DNA from: Coenobita brevimanus | Lineage: Eukaryota > Arthropoda > Malacostraca > Decapoda > Coenobitidae | Length of the DNA stretch: 64,000 bases | Assembly: GCA_032717465.1 (NCBI GenBank) | Contig: CM064712.1 | Location: forward strand, 21,911,717-21,975,716 | Reading direction: 5' to 3' | Shown: piece after piece, positions 44,656 to 54,475 of the stretch | How positions within the stretch are numbered: the first letter of the stretch is position 1 | How the letters are laid out: each line of letters begins with the position of its first letter | The notes under the pieces: generated by a model | What the model was told of the DNA's origin: nothing | Databases searched by the model: none | Seen by the model: only the letters and a program-made list of their open reading frames with translations | Program-made: the position numbers and the translations under genes

Positions 44656-44978
44656 AGTCCATTTCTGAAGTAAGTAAGTAAGTAAATGTTTATTGCTTTA
44701 TAGTCATACATCCATGTATACATTTGAACATTACATAACATGCAACGGTCTGTCGATCCTAAGCTCCCTGACAGACATTTTTATAAATACTATATATAAA
44801 TTGTGGTTGCTTTAGTTGGAGATACCGGCTACAATCGTATGTGTATCAGAAAGGAAAAAATTATATAAATACAAACTACAACCTTATGATTATCGAAAAT
44901 ATACATGCCTACACTCATACATATATACATACATACATTCATAAATAAATACATATACATCGATATACATACACACAC
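44656..44978. other. SLC5-like intron sequence, TA-rich
   Basis: (TAAG)n at 44670-44686 and an ATACATACAT-type run at 44920-44978; no coding feature. Confidence 0.5.
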
Positions 44979-46719
44979 ATCTATCTATCTATATACCTAG
45001 GATGCTTCCCCCAAGGAAAGGGAGGTAGCCGAGACAGGACGACACACTCCCCATTTACTCATCCATTCAAACACAATCATTCGCAATCTTAGCCCCAAAG
45101 GGGAGAACGGACAGATCCTCACCACACCACACCGCACAAGGGTCAACTGCGCAATGCAATCAGTGACATCCGCAGCAGGGCCCGACAGCAGAACTGGTTT
45201 ACCCCTGCCACATCATAACAGACCCATCCCCTTACCCGCACCTGACCTAACTAGAAGATCAGACCAAATGCAGGAGAATATCCCCTCAGGGCTGCGTCAT
45301 CACTTACTCATTCACAATTTCTCTCCATTTCTTTCTGTCACGCACAGCCACTCTTCCTTGCTCATCCCTCTCACATCCAGCGCTCTCTTCACACTGTCCA
45401 TCCATCCTATTCGTGGTCTTCCTCTCAGCCTTGCACCTCTCACATCAGATCTAGTTATCTTTTTCACCAATCGCTCATTATCTATTCTCTCCATATGCCC
45501 AAACCATCGCAACACCCTCTGCTCAACTCTACCAGCCATCTCCCGAAAAACTCGTTCTCCTTCGCACTTCATCATTTCGCACTCGATCCATACGTGTCAC
45601 TCCACACATACTCCTCAGACACCTCATCTCCATTACATTCAAACTTTTCCTCTCTGCTACACCCATATTCCATGTTTCAGCCCCATATAACGCAGTCGGT
45701 ACAACAACACCCTCATACAGCCTACTCTTTACATCCATTCTAAGCGAACGACATCTAAACACCTTTTTCATTCCTCCCAGCACCTTTCCTACTTCATTTA
45801 TTCTAAAATTCACTTCTGCATATATTTTTTCATCCATAGCAACATGTGACCCTAGATATTTAAAACACTCTACCTCCTCAAGCAACTCGCCATTGAAAAC
45901 TATATTCATCCCCCTACCATCTACCAACCTCGTACACTTCATCACTTTACTCTTATTCTCATTTACTTTCAATTTCCTCCTTTCACACTCCCTTCCAAAC
46001 TCCTCTACCAACTGTCTCAATCTCTCCTCTGAATCAGCCACCAGTGCAGTATCATCTGCAAACAGCAGTTGCTTCAGATTCCACTCTCCACCATCAACAT
46101 TCACCAGACTCAGACCTTCACCTAAAACTCTTGCATTCACCTCCCTTACAACACCATCCATGTAAATATTAAACAACCAAGGTGACATCACACATCCCTG
46201 TCGCAGCCCCACTCTCACGGGAAACCAATCATTCACAGCATTTCCCACTCTTACACACGCTCTACTATTTACATAAAAACTTTTCACCCCTTTTAGTAAC
46301 CTACCATCAAGTCCATACAATCTTAAAACAGTTCACAAAGCCTCCCTATCAATTCTATCATACGCTTCCTCTAAATCCATAAATGCCCAAAACACATCCT
46401 TGCCTTTCGTTAAATACTTTTCACACACTTGTCTCACAGCAAACACCTGATCCACGCATTCTCTCCCTCTCCTAAAGCCACACTGCTCATCAATCACTCC
46501 CTCTGTACCCTCTCTAACTCTCATAATTAACACTCTACCATACACCTTACCTACAACACTCAAGAGACTTATACCCCTAAAGCTAGTACATTCATACTTA
46601 TCACCCTTGCCTTTATACAACGGGACCACACAAGCACTTGCTCAGTCAATTGGCACCATACCTTTCACAAAGCACACATTCAATAATCTTACTACCCAGT
46701 CAACAATAGTCACTCCACA
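44979..46719 (-). mobile_element. LINE B copy 2 (minus, 5'-truncated)
   Basis: The tail ATCTATCTATCTATATACCTAGG is at 44980-45001. The minus strand encodes the RT C-terminal half: FRRGRECVDQVFAVRQVC near 46480, WAFMDLEEAYDRIDREAL near 46370, GLRQGCVMSPWLFNIYMDG near 46200, LFADDTALVADSEERLRQ near 46060, and FGHMERIDNERLVKKIT near 45490. The 263-codon piece 46320-45529 is intact; the frame changes at about 46330 and 45540. It ends in the middle of the RT at 46719 against an (ACAT)n tract. It is close in sequence to LINE B copy 1. Confidence 0.9.
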
Positions 46720-47003
46720 CACATACTTTTACATATATACTGTACATACCTATTCTCACATACACACATGTGCACATATACAGTATACACACATACATAT
46801 ACACATGCATGTACATACATACACATACACACACATACACATATATACACACACACACATACACACACATACACATATATACACACACACATACATATAC
46901 ATATACTTATACATATAGATACATACATATGCACATACACATACACACACATATATACATATACATATACATACACACACATACACATACATATACATAT
47001 ACT
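46720..47003. repeat. (AC)/(ACATAT) compound microsatellite
   Basis: About 280 bp of ACAC/ACATAC/ACATAT repeats. It generates long open frames of Tyr, Thr and His on both strands that are not genes. Confidence 0.95.
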
Positions 47004-47185
47004 ATCTATCTATCTATTGCCAGACGCCTCAATCCCGTTTGGGGTGGCCACAAACAAATCGCCTCCAAGTCGCCCTGTCCCCCGCCATTTCACTGCCCTG
47101 CTCCCAACTCACACACCCCTCTCTGATATACCTCTCCACTCCATCCCTCCATCTCATCCTCGGCCTCCCCCTTCTAGAACCCTCT
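47004..47185 (-). mobile_element. LINE A copy 7 (short 3' fragment)
   Basis: CTATCTATCTATCTATTGCC is followed by AGACGCCTCAATCCCGTTTGG and the complement of the GRGRPRMRWRDGVE-coding end. It is cut at CCCCCTTCTAG near 47175. It is nearly identical to the corresponding part of copy 8 (48980-48994 and 49853-49995). Confidence 0.85.
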
Positions 47186-47465
47186 CCATTACCTTCATTA
47201 CTTGGTGTAAAAGCTTTATACCTCCATAATTTCCTTTGTCCAGGGCATCACCCTTCCCCTTGTACACATTTCTATGGAGGTAAAAAAATAATAAGAAGGG
47301 AAAGACCCAGTTTGTATGTGTATATTGCAGAGTGACACAAATGATGCTTCACTAAACTCATGTGGCAGTATCTTATGTGTTGTGGGGATGGCTCAGTCTG
47401 CTAGTATGCGCGCGGATGATGGAATATGCGTATGAAATAAATATGCGATGCAGGGTAGATACTGG
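47186..47465. other. SLC5-like intron sequence, nothing recognised
   Basis: No repeat or coding feature seen. Confidence 0.4.
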
Positions 47466-47872
47466 TAACACTGAGTGATGATAAAGGATGTAAGAGTGAT
47501 GATAAAGGATGTGAGAGTGATGATAATGGATGTGTAAATGATGATAAAGGATGTGTGAGTGATGATGGATGTGCGTGATGACAAAGGATGTGTGACTGAT
47601 GATACAGAATGTGAGAGTGATGATAAAGGATAGTGTTGATGGATGTCAGAGAGAAGATAAAGGATGTGAGAGTGATGATAAAGGATGTGGATGAGAGTGA
47701 TGATAAAGGATAGTGTTGATGGATGTGAGTGATGATAAAGGATGTGATGTAAGTGATGATAAAAGATAATGATGATGGATGTGAGTGATGATAAAGGATG
47801 TGGGTGATGATAAAGGATAGTGATGATGGATGTGAGTGATGATAAAGGATGTGGGTGATGATAATGGTTGCT
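47466..47872. repeat. Minisatellite, ~21-24-bp unit GATGATAAAGGATGTGAGAGT
   Basis: About 18 imperfect units of GATGATAAAGGATGTG plus a variable 3-8 bp end. Later units alternate with GATAGTGATGATGGATGTGAGT, giving a second-order period of about 45 bp. It ends about 35 bp from the splice donor of the SLC5 exon at 47906. Confidence 0.9.
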
Positions 47873-47905
47873 GACAAGAAAAGGAAGAACCACTACGTCA
47901 CCCAC

Positions 47906-48124
47906 CTAAGCACGCCGCCATTGACAGCTGCCACAAAAACCCCAGGAACGCCAGTGAGGTGACCCAACTTCCGCATGACCAGGTAAGGGATCACCTGGTC
48001 GGGTTTCTGTATCCCACCTGATGCCAAGGGATCGCAGTCTCTGAAGGCAGCATAGGCAACCAGGCCGGAGAAGTAGAACAGACCCCACAGCAGCCACACA
48101 CCCACGGCAAAAGCGATGACCAAC
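47906..48124 (-). CDS. SLC5-like sodium-coupled transporter, most 5' exon seen
   Basis: The 219-nt exon has acceptor TTTTCCCACAG (48125 up) and donor CTTAG/GTGGGT (47905 down). It reads LVIAFAVGVWLLWGLFYFSG, LVAYAAFRDCDPLASGGIQK, PDQVIPYLVMRKLGHLTGVP, GVFVAAVNGGVL. The string CDP...PDQ-x-x-PYLV followed by PG-x-FVA is the core signature of SLC5 sodium-coupled monocarboxylate/multivitamin transporters, plasma-membrane proteins that import organic anions with Na+. One long hydrophobic helix precedes the CDP loop. The exon enters needing 1 nt and leaves 2 nt (AG), completed to serine by the next exon. The protein continues over five further exons to 23898. The substrate cannot be told from this half of the protein. 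Confidence 0.92.
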   Translation of the reverse strand, partial: VGHRFCRGCVAAVGSVLLLRPGCLCCLQRLRSLGIRWDTETRPGDPLPGHAEVGSPHWRSWGFCGSCQWRRA

Positions 48125-48320
48125 CTGTGGGAAAAACACGTAAATTAAGGTTTAAGTGGTACCAGCAGATACCATTTAACAACCACACACCCACAGCAAA
48201 AGCGACGACCAACCTGTGGTAAAAACGTAAAAATTATTAGATGTACTAACAGAGAAGTACAACAGACCCCCCAACAGCCACACACCCACAGCAAGAGATG
48301 ACCAACCTGTAGTAAAAACA
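48125..48320 (-). repeat. Tandem partial triplication of the SLC5 splice acceptor and exon start
   Basis: Upstream of the real acceptor (48124/48125) two more copies of TTTTTACYACAG/GTTGGTC and the following exon start occur, with acceptor junctions at 48213/48214 and 48306/48307 (spacing 89 and 93 bp). Each copy carries 40-70 bp of exon-like sequence (GTGGGTGTGTGG...), then intron-like sequence. Copy 2 loses the exon match after about 40 bp. Copy 3 has small deletions that change frame. Confidence 0.85.
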
Positions 48321-48958
48321 AGAGGCTTACGAGGTCCATATAAATTAAGCATTGGTGAGTGTATGTCAATGACGTACCCTGTAGTGAGTTGAAACACTGA
48401 CCTTCTGAGCACTACAAATGATAGTTCGTGTTTAGTGTTGTGACGATACGTGGATTAAGCAGTGTTATGCTGGGCCAGTATATGTACAGTTTATGTGAAT
48501 TCTGTGTTTTCAGCCCTTACCTTGAGGATTTTTATACCCATATGAAGTCTGCCATGAATTTTAACATAAATGAATCTGAATACTTAAATATGCAATGTGT
48601 CCACACTCACTCCTCATTATGCAACTTCATGAGAATGTAGTGGGGTCAGGGCTTCCACTTTAGGGTAAAATACCCCATTTTAGGGGAATCGGGCCCTCTT
48701 TAGGGCACAGTTTAGGGTAAGCTTAAATTTTGTAAAATCTAGGGGAATCGAGCAAGTTTTGGGGTGTTTTTGTTCATTTTTAGGGTATTTAATAGTCTTT
48801 TTATCAACATGACTAAAGTTAATACCTATTTATAATATGTGGTTAGAAAAACTAGGTTTATTGATGTCTGCCATGAACTAAGTAAAAGAAAATGGGTCCG
48901 ATCAGTTCCATTTTCTGTGGTTGAGGACGGTTTTGTTTTAACGCGGAACAGCTGAGCT
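48321..48958. other. SLC5-like intron sequence, mostly unrecognised
   Basis: At 48645-48800 the words TTTAGGGTAAAATACCCC and TAGGGGAATCG recur two to three times, a low-copy degenerate repeat of unknown type. The last 9 bases form the target duplication of LINE A copy 8. Confidence 0.4.
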
Positions 48959-48990
48959 CGTCTATCTATCTCTGTCTATTGCCAGACGCC

Positions 48991-49852
48991 TTAACCCTTT
49001 AACCGCGGGTGTCATTCCGGAATGACATTGCAAAAACTGGACCAAACCGCGGGTGTCATTCTTGAATGTTTGTGAATATTTTGAATACCCCGCGTTTTTT
49101 CCGTGCGCCAATTGTTTCAAGGGAGAGTAGCTATTAAGTTCTTTCACTCCAGCCGACCCCCACCTCCCTCCTCCCCCTCTGGGGCCCCACCTCCCACCCC
49201 CTGGGCCCCCCACTCCACCCCAGACCAAACACGCATCAGTATCTGTCCAGCTGTGTGAGTGAGAACACTGCTGATGTGGCAGTGAAGTGCAGGCAATTAC
49301 AGTGCCTTTTACCTGCCTCAGTGAACACAGAGTGGGTGTTTATTGTATGTGCAGTGTTCATATATGTTTATAGTATTATTATCAGAATGAGGTTGGCATT
49401 TGGTAATGGTGTGTGAGCGAAAAATAGTGATTACAACACCGCTGATATGGCAGTGAAGTGCGGGCAATTACAGTGCCTTTTACCTGCCTCAGTGAACACA
49501 GAGTAGGTGTTTATCGTATGTGCAGTGTTCATATATGTTTATAGTATTATTATCAGAATGAGGTTGGCATTTGGTAATGGTGTATGAGCGAAGGTAATGG
49601 TGTGTGAGCGAAAAATAGTGATTTTAGATCGCTCACTTCTAATGGCACTGCCCATCCAGTGATAGTCAACGAAATCATGAAACCTATATCATTGCAAAGC
49701 CGAAGGATAGTACTTTCTAATAGTACCTTATTTTTCGCTCTAGATTTATTCTGTGCAGAGTTATAAAGGTTTAAAGTTTGTTTACATTTTGGTCGAAACA
49801 CCCGCGGAAGACGCCAGTCGGGGCAAAACAATGCCCGCGGTTAAAGGGTTAA
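48991..49852. mobile_element. piggyBac-type MITE (TTAA target) nested in LINE A
   Basis: TTAA at 48991-48994 and 49849-49852 encloses an 854-bp element whose ends are perfect 15-bp inverted repeats, CCCTTTAACCGCGGG. LINE A sequence is continuous across it (GCCAGACGCC TTAA TCCCG). Inside are further CCGCGGGTGTCATTC copies at the left end and a 171-bp tandem duplication. There is no transposase similarity. The ends differ from the 4304-8388 piggyBac beyond TTAACCC, so it belongs to another family. Confidence 0.9.
49264..49620. repeat. 171-bp tandem duplication inside the piggyBac-type MITE
   Basis: ACACTGCTGATGTGGCAGTG begins near 49265 and ACACCGCTGATATGGCAGTG near 49436; the copies are colinear through GAGGTTGGCATTTGGTAATG and differ at only a few positions. 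A further ~20-bp duplication (GGTAATGGTGTGTGAGCGAA) sits at the end of the second copy. Confidence 0.88.
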
Positions 49853-51379
49853 TCCCGTTTGGGGTGGCCACAAACAAATCGCCTCCAAGTCGCCCTGTCC
49901 CCCGCCATTTCACTGCCCTGCTCCCAACTCACACCCCCCTCTCTCAAATACCTCTCCACCCCATCCCTCCATCTCATCCTCGGCCTCCCCCTCCCTCCTC
50001 CCCCCTTCACCTCACTTACATACACTCTCTTCATCAGTCTTACACCCTCCATCCTCTCCATATGGCCAAACCACCTCAGTGTGTTCCTCATAACGCTTCC
50101 TATCACATCCACATCCACACCACAACACTCCTTTATATCCTCATTCGTCAGCCAGTCTCTCCATGTGACTCCACAGGCTCCTCTTAAATAACTCATTTCC
50201 ACTGCTCTCACTCTTGACTTGTGTCCTTCCAACAACGTCCAAGCTTCACTTCCATACGTTAGAGTTGGCATCACAATACTGTCATGTAGTAACTTTTTCA
50301 CTTCCATGCTCACTTCCCTGTTTCTTATCACTGCTTTCAAAGAACCAGCAACCTTTCTTCCCTGCTGTACCCTTTCAAGCACTTCACCCTCCAAACCTCC
50401 ATCTTTACTCATCACACTACCCAAGTACTTAAACGTACTCACATTTTCCAATTCCTCACAATCCAACTTCGCTGTACATTCACTGACTACGCCTCTCTCA
50501 AAGACCATCACTTTACTCTTCCCTACATTCACCTTTAGATCCCGTTTCTTACACACTCTCTTAAACTCCTCCACCAAGCCTTGCAGCTCCCCTTCGTCTT
50601 CACTCAACAACACAGTATCATCTGCAAACAACAGTACAGGGAGTTTCCAAACACTATCCTCTCTCACCAGGGCCACTCCAACATCCACTACCCTACCTCG
50701 TACCTCTTTTATTACCCCATCCATGTACAGATTGAACAGCCATGGAGACATGACACATCCCTGTTTCAACTCAACTTTCAAAGAGAAAAATTCACTTAGT
50801 TCACCATCCACACGCACTACAGCCTTCGCACCATCGTACATACTCTTCACAGCATTCAACAACTTCCCATCTACTCAATATATTCTTAACACTTTCCACA
50901 AACCTTGTCTATCCACCCTGTCATATGCTTTCTCCAAATCCATGAAAGCCGCATACAACTTCTTCCTTTCTCTAGAAACTTTTCCACTAAAGATCTAAGA
51001 ATGAATATCTGATCTACACAACCTCTTCCCTTCCTAAAGCCTCCCTGTTCTTCTCCAACTAATTTCTCTGTTCTTTCTCTAACTCTGGCAATAAGTATCC
51101 TACCATACACTTTTCCTATTATACTAAGAAGACAAATGCCCCTATGATTACCACACACTTCTTTTTCCCCTTTTCTTTTGTACAAAGGAATAATTATACC
51201 TGACTTCCAATCCTCCGGGACTCTACCTTCCTCCCAGGCCAATCTGCACATCTTCCACATCCATTCTACTACTATCTCTCCCCCATGCTTCAGCATTTCA
51301 CCACACACTTCATCAATTCCTGGGGCTTTCCCCGATTTAACTTTCATTGCTTCCACAACTTCTATTCTACTGAGCTCGT

Positions 51380-51723
51380 GTGGGGGGAATAATAGGTAAT
51401 GTAATATTTTTTTCTCTCTTTTCTTCTATACTCGTTACATTTTCTCGACATAAATGTTGTTTCATTTTATTAATATCTGTAGACACTCTTGGCATAGTAC
51501 AGATGGATGACAACTGTCACTGCTGTAGTCGAAATTCGATATATACTGTAGACTTAGTGATCTACCAGGGTATCAACATGTGCAATGTTTTGCCAGTCAG
51601 AATACGAGTGAAACTGTCTTATATATTTATTTGTGCACATAATACTACAAAATGAAAAAGCATTTACTGTGAAGTGTGTGACGGAAGATGTACTGCACAC
51701 AAATGGGAGCTTTATAATTATAA
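51380..51723. other. Unannotated stretch
   Basis: AT-rich; no feature was recognised between LINE A copy 8 and the foldback element. Confidence 0.4.
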
Positions 51724-51979
51724 TCACCCCAAACACAATTACGTGACTTTGATTCGTTTTTTCAGTATTTTAGACAATTTTAAGAAAATCTTCTGCTATG
51801 GCATTTTTGCCGCAAATTATAATTTTACTCTTGAAAAATACCTAACCTAACCTTACCTTCAAGAGTAAAAAAAAAAATAATTTGCGACGAAAATTCCATT
51901 TAAGAAAAGTATCTTAAAATTGTCTGAAATACTGAAAAAGATGGATCAAAATTTCGTAATTGTTACTTGGGTTGAAATG
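51724..51979. mobile_element. Foldback MITE (~256 bp hairpin)
   Basis: The arms 51724-51847 and about 51858-51979 are imperfect inverted copies. The left TTTTTTCAGTATTTTAGACAATTTTAAG and right CTTAAAATTGTCTGAAATACTGAAAAA parts pair, as do CAATTACG/CGTAATTG further out and TTACTCTTGAA/TTCAAGAGTAA at the loop. The loop holds CCTAACCTAACCTTACC. No coding sequence. Confidence 0.85.
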
Positions 51980-52432
51980 ATAATTGAACCAAAAACTCTT
52001 TCCAGGTGATGCGTGTGCTAGAGAAGAGTCGTGAGAATCATACCAAAGAAAAACTATTTCATTGTGATGTGTACTGTATAACTGTACCTCTTTTTTTTTT
52101 TTTTTTTTTCTAATACAGTACTTGAGTGTGGTGCATCATTATGGGTGATGCAAATGTAACTTTTTTTTTTTTTTTTTTTTTTGCACTACCAAGTATAACC
52201 ATAATTCATGAAATGGTAGCACTGGTACCTTGAACCAGACAAATACATATGTACAGTGGGTAAATTGTCGGAAATACACCCAACAAGTGGACACTGAAAT
52301 TAATATGCTCGTTGCTGAATTTAAGCAGTTCTAAGCATTTTCTCTTAAATAAGCATTCGTCGTAAATGTTGTTCTTCGTACCTGGTGCATAAGAGAGAAG
52401 GTTGGGGGGGGGGAGTCTACAGCTCACGTTTT
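51980..52432. other. Unannotated stretch with two poly(T) tracts
   Basis: T-runs at 52090-52109 and 52161-52182, with no recognisable retroelement body next to them. Confidence 0.45.
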
Positions 52433-52548
52433 TATGTATATCTATATGTATGTATATAGGGATATATGTATGTGTGAAGGTACATGTTTTTATGTATATC
52501 TGTATGTATATAGGGATATATGTATGTGTGAAGGTACATGTACTCTTG
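52433..52548. repeat. Tandem duplication (~56 bp x 2)
   Basis: TTTTATGTATATCTATATGTATGTATATAGGGATATATG and TTTTATGTATATCTGTATGTATATAGGGATATATG, each followed by TATGTGTGAAGGTACATGT; the second unit is 4 bp shorter. Confidence 0.88.
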
Positions 52549-52742
52549 CCCTGCTCAATCACTCTCTTCCTCCACCCTCTCTTCCCCTGGGAGCTCAGCC
52601 CATCCCCTCCAGAACACTACCCCCAGGCAGACCCCCCCCCTAACCCGCATTCCCCCTTTCTGTAGGGAATGCACCCCCCCTCTTCCACTAATAATCCTTT
52701 ACCTTGCTTTGTTCCCCACTCCCCCAGCTCTCCCTCCAGTCT

Positions 52743-52748
<6 letters not shown>

Positions 52749-52778
<30 letters not shown>

Positions 52779-52926
52779 CACCTGTGTTTGCCAAATTACC
52801 TCTCGTTTAAATTATAATTACTGACAGTTCTCAAACTAATATCCTCTGTAATTACTGACCTACCTCCTCCTCCTTCCCCTCCCTTGCTTCTCACCTATCT
52901 GTTATATTCCCACACAGCCGCTTCTG

Positions 52927-53001
<75 letters not shown>
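52749..53001. repeat. Two (CT)n microsatellites within a diverged ~220-bp duplication
   Basis: (CT)n at 52749-52776 and 52927-53001. Both are followed by CCACACCTxTGTTTGCCAAA and then CTGAC-containing text, so the tract and its flank are duplicated. Confidence 0.85.
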
Positions 53002-53005
<4 letters not shown>

Positions 53006-53325
53006 CACCTTTGTTTGCCAAAAATCTCCTCCTAAATCCCATTATTACTGACCTTCCTCTCCCCTCTCTCCCTAATGGGTATCTCACTGAAGTTCGTACC
53101 AACTTCTACTGTTGTAACCTTTTCCTCTCTTCATGTACTTATCACTAAGTATATTGCATCAAGTCTGCATATTAAGATATTATACAGTTTTTAGTACCAT
53201 ATTATGATGTACTACAAATTGTAACAATGTAACCGCACGACAGTTTTGTAACAGTATCACTCAATATTTATTTAGGTAACGTCATGTCGTCATACTATAT
53301 TCTTGTAACTTAATATCTAATGCTA
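53002..53325. other. Unannotated stretch
   Basis: CT-rich at first, then AT-rich; no feature recognised. Confidence 0.4.
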
Positions 53326-53612
53326 TCATTCTTTTTCAACAGTAGTATGCAAGACGGTGAATAAAACCCACACTTGTAGACGAAGAATATAATTATCAAA
53401 CAGTTTCGGTGGACACTGCCACCATCTTCAGTGGTCAAGATAGTGAGAGGGAGTGACATACTGACTATACAAGGGTTCCTTTTTATGCGTGTGTGTGTGG
53501 AAGGGTGGGGTAAAGGTGAGGTGGGGTGGGGTAGATTGTAAGCGGGGATTAACCCAAGGGGGATTTTGGGGGGGACATTACCAGACAGGTCAGGTGTAAT
53601 TCCTATCTGACC
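53326..53612 (-). mobile_element. Penelope-like element terminal segment, inverted, with hammerhead-like motif
   Basis: On the minus strand CTGAAGA (53431-53425) is followed by TGGTGGCAGTGTCCACC and GAAAC (53407-53403). This is a hammerhead-type core CUGANGA, a 5-bp stem II (GGTGG/CCACC) and GAAA. Helices I and III are not convincing, so activity is doubtful. Such motifs occur in the terminal repeats of Penelope-like elements. The segment lies directly before the Penelope ORF but in the opposite orientation, consistent with the inverted end copies these elements often carry. Confidence 0.6.
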
Positions 53613-53620
53613 TTGCCTGT

Positions 53621-54475
53621 GTGATGAAGCAAAATCATTCACTTAGCTTTAAGGTGTATAGGAAACCAACCAGTTGTAACTTGTTCATACATTATTTTTC
53701 GTATCATCAGTCTGCCACAAAATTGTCTGTTATCTCATCCATGTTCCTTAGAGCCCTTAGAATATGCAGTCCAGAACATATACAAGAAGAAAATAATCTC
53801 AATTGGGAAATCTTCCAAAACTTAAGGTATCCCAAATGGTTCATTAAACAAGCATACCTTCAAGCTAGGCGATCTTACTACGTTCCTAAAGACCCCACCA
53901 CAGAAAAGAAACGTTTCCTCACTTTGCCTTATGTTGCAGACTTGAATATGTTAAAGTTAATAGGTTACAGTAGTGATGTAAATATAGCATTTAGGTATAC
54001 CTCCACCATCAGAGCAATGTTAGTAAAGAACAAATGTACAACATATTCAGAAGCAGGCATATATAAAATTCCTTGCAAAGATTGTGAACTAGTTTACATA
54101 GGAGAAACAGGTCGTAGTTTGGAAACACGGATTAAGGAACACAAGTATGCCATAAGAACATGTAATTTAAATAATGCAATATTTAACCATGTTTGTGAAG
54201 CCAACCACAGAATTGACTGGCAAGGTAGCCATCTATTGTATAGAAGTCATGACTTTCGGAAACGAAAGATTATTGAAGCTACGTGTATCCAGAAATACGA
54301 GAATTTCAACCTTAGTGAAGGTATGTACAGCTCCGGACAGATGAAACGGCTACACCCCATCCACCAGCGATTTGGTTTGGGTCTCAGTGGTTCTGGTAAC
54401 AGTTGTAGGTGGAGGAAGGGGGGATGTGGGAGGGTGAGGAGGGGAGAAATGTGGGCGGAGTTATATAGGGGGTAG
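53621..54475 (+). CDS. Penelope-like element: RT C-terminus + GIY-YIG endonuclease
   Basis: This 284-codon plus-strand ORF is an intact 3' part of a Penelope-like retroelement ORF. Residues 8-50 (SFKVYRKPTSCNLFIHYFSY...FLRALRIC) match the end of the Penelope RT. Residues 60-140 form the linker (RRSYYVPK, PYVADLNMLK). Residues 147-230 are the GIY-YIG nuclease, with GIYKIPCKDCELVYIGETGR (GIY 147-149, a CxxC insert at 152-155, YIG 159-161) and RIKEHK. These nucleases nick the target DNA for retrotransposition. After about residue 255 the frame reads into a G-rich tail (GWRKGGCG-like) that is probably 3' untranslated. The copy is 5'-truncated at the junction with the inverted segment, so the RT core is missing. 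Confidence 0.9.
   Translation: MMKQNHSLSFKVYRKPTSCNLFIHYFSYHQSATKLSVISSMFLRALRICSPEHIQEENNLNWEIFQNLRYPKWFIKQAYLQARRSYYVPKDPTTEKKRFLTLPYVADLNMLKLIGYSSDVNIAFRYTSTIRAMLVKNKCTTYSEAGIYKIPCKDCELVYIGETGRSLETRIKEHKYAIRTCNLNNAIFNHVCEANHRIDWQGSHLLYRSHDFRKRKIIEATCIQKYENFNLSEGMYSSGQMKRLHPIHQRFGLGLSGSGNSCRWRKGGCGRVRRGEMWAELYRG

Larger units (their letters stand above)
48961..51369 (-). mobile_element. LINE A copy 8 (minus, 9-bp TSD, carries a piggyBac-type MITE)
   Basis: CTGAGCTCG flanks it at 48952-48960 and 51370-51378. The RT C-terminal half is an intact 337-codon frame (50862-49849). It reads MLNAVKSMYDGAKAVVRVDG, LKQGCVMSPWLFNLYMDGVI, LLFADDTVLLSEDEGELQ, MVFERGVVSECTAKL, AVEMSYLRGACGVTWRDW and RWFGHMERMEGVRLMKRVYV, ending HPKRD and the stop. 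Upstream (51356-50886) the N-terminal RT half is in another frame: VKSGKAPGIDEVCGEMLKHG and GFRKGRGCVDQIFILRSL. A MITE lies at the stop codon (48991-49852). Excluding it, the LINE is about 1.55 kb, 5'-truncated inside the RT. Confidence 0.93.

Noticed and set aside
46768..47229. Tyr/Thr/His-rich ORFs over an ACATAT tract
   Set aside because: Microsatellite translation, open in several frames on both strands.
47393..47905. 170-codon Ser/His/Ile repeat protein on the minus strand, or a CRISPR-like array
   Set aside because: It is the minisatellite read through. Units are contiguous without unique spacers and have no nearby cas-like genes; the setting is a eukaryotic intron.
48645..48960. hAT element starting CAGGGCTTCCACTTTAGGG
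   Set aside because: The left end looks hAT-like, but no inverted partner end or 8-bp duplication was found.
49553..49831. 92-codon minus-strand ORF inside the piggyBac-type MITE
   Set aside because: No similarity to piggyBac transposase or any known protein; a chance frame in a non-autonomous element.
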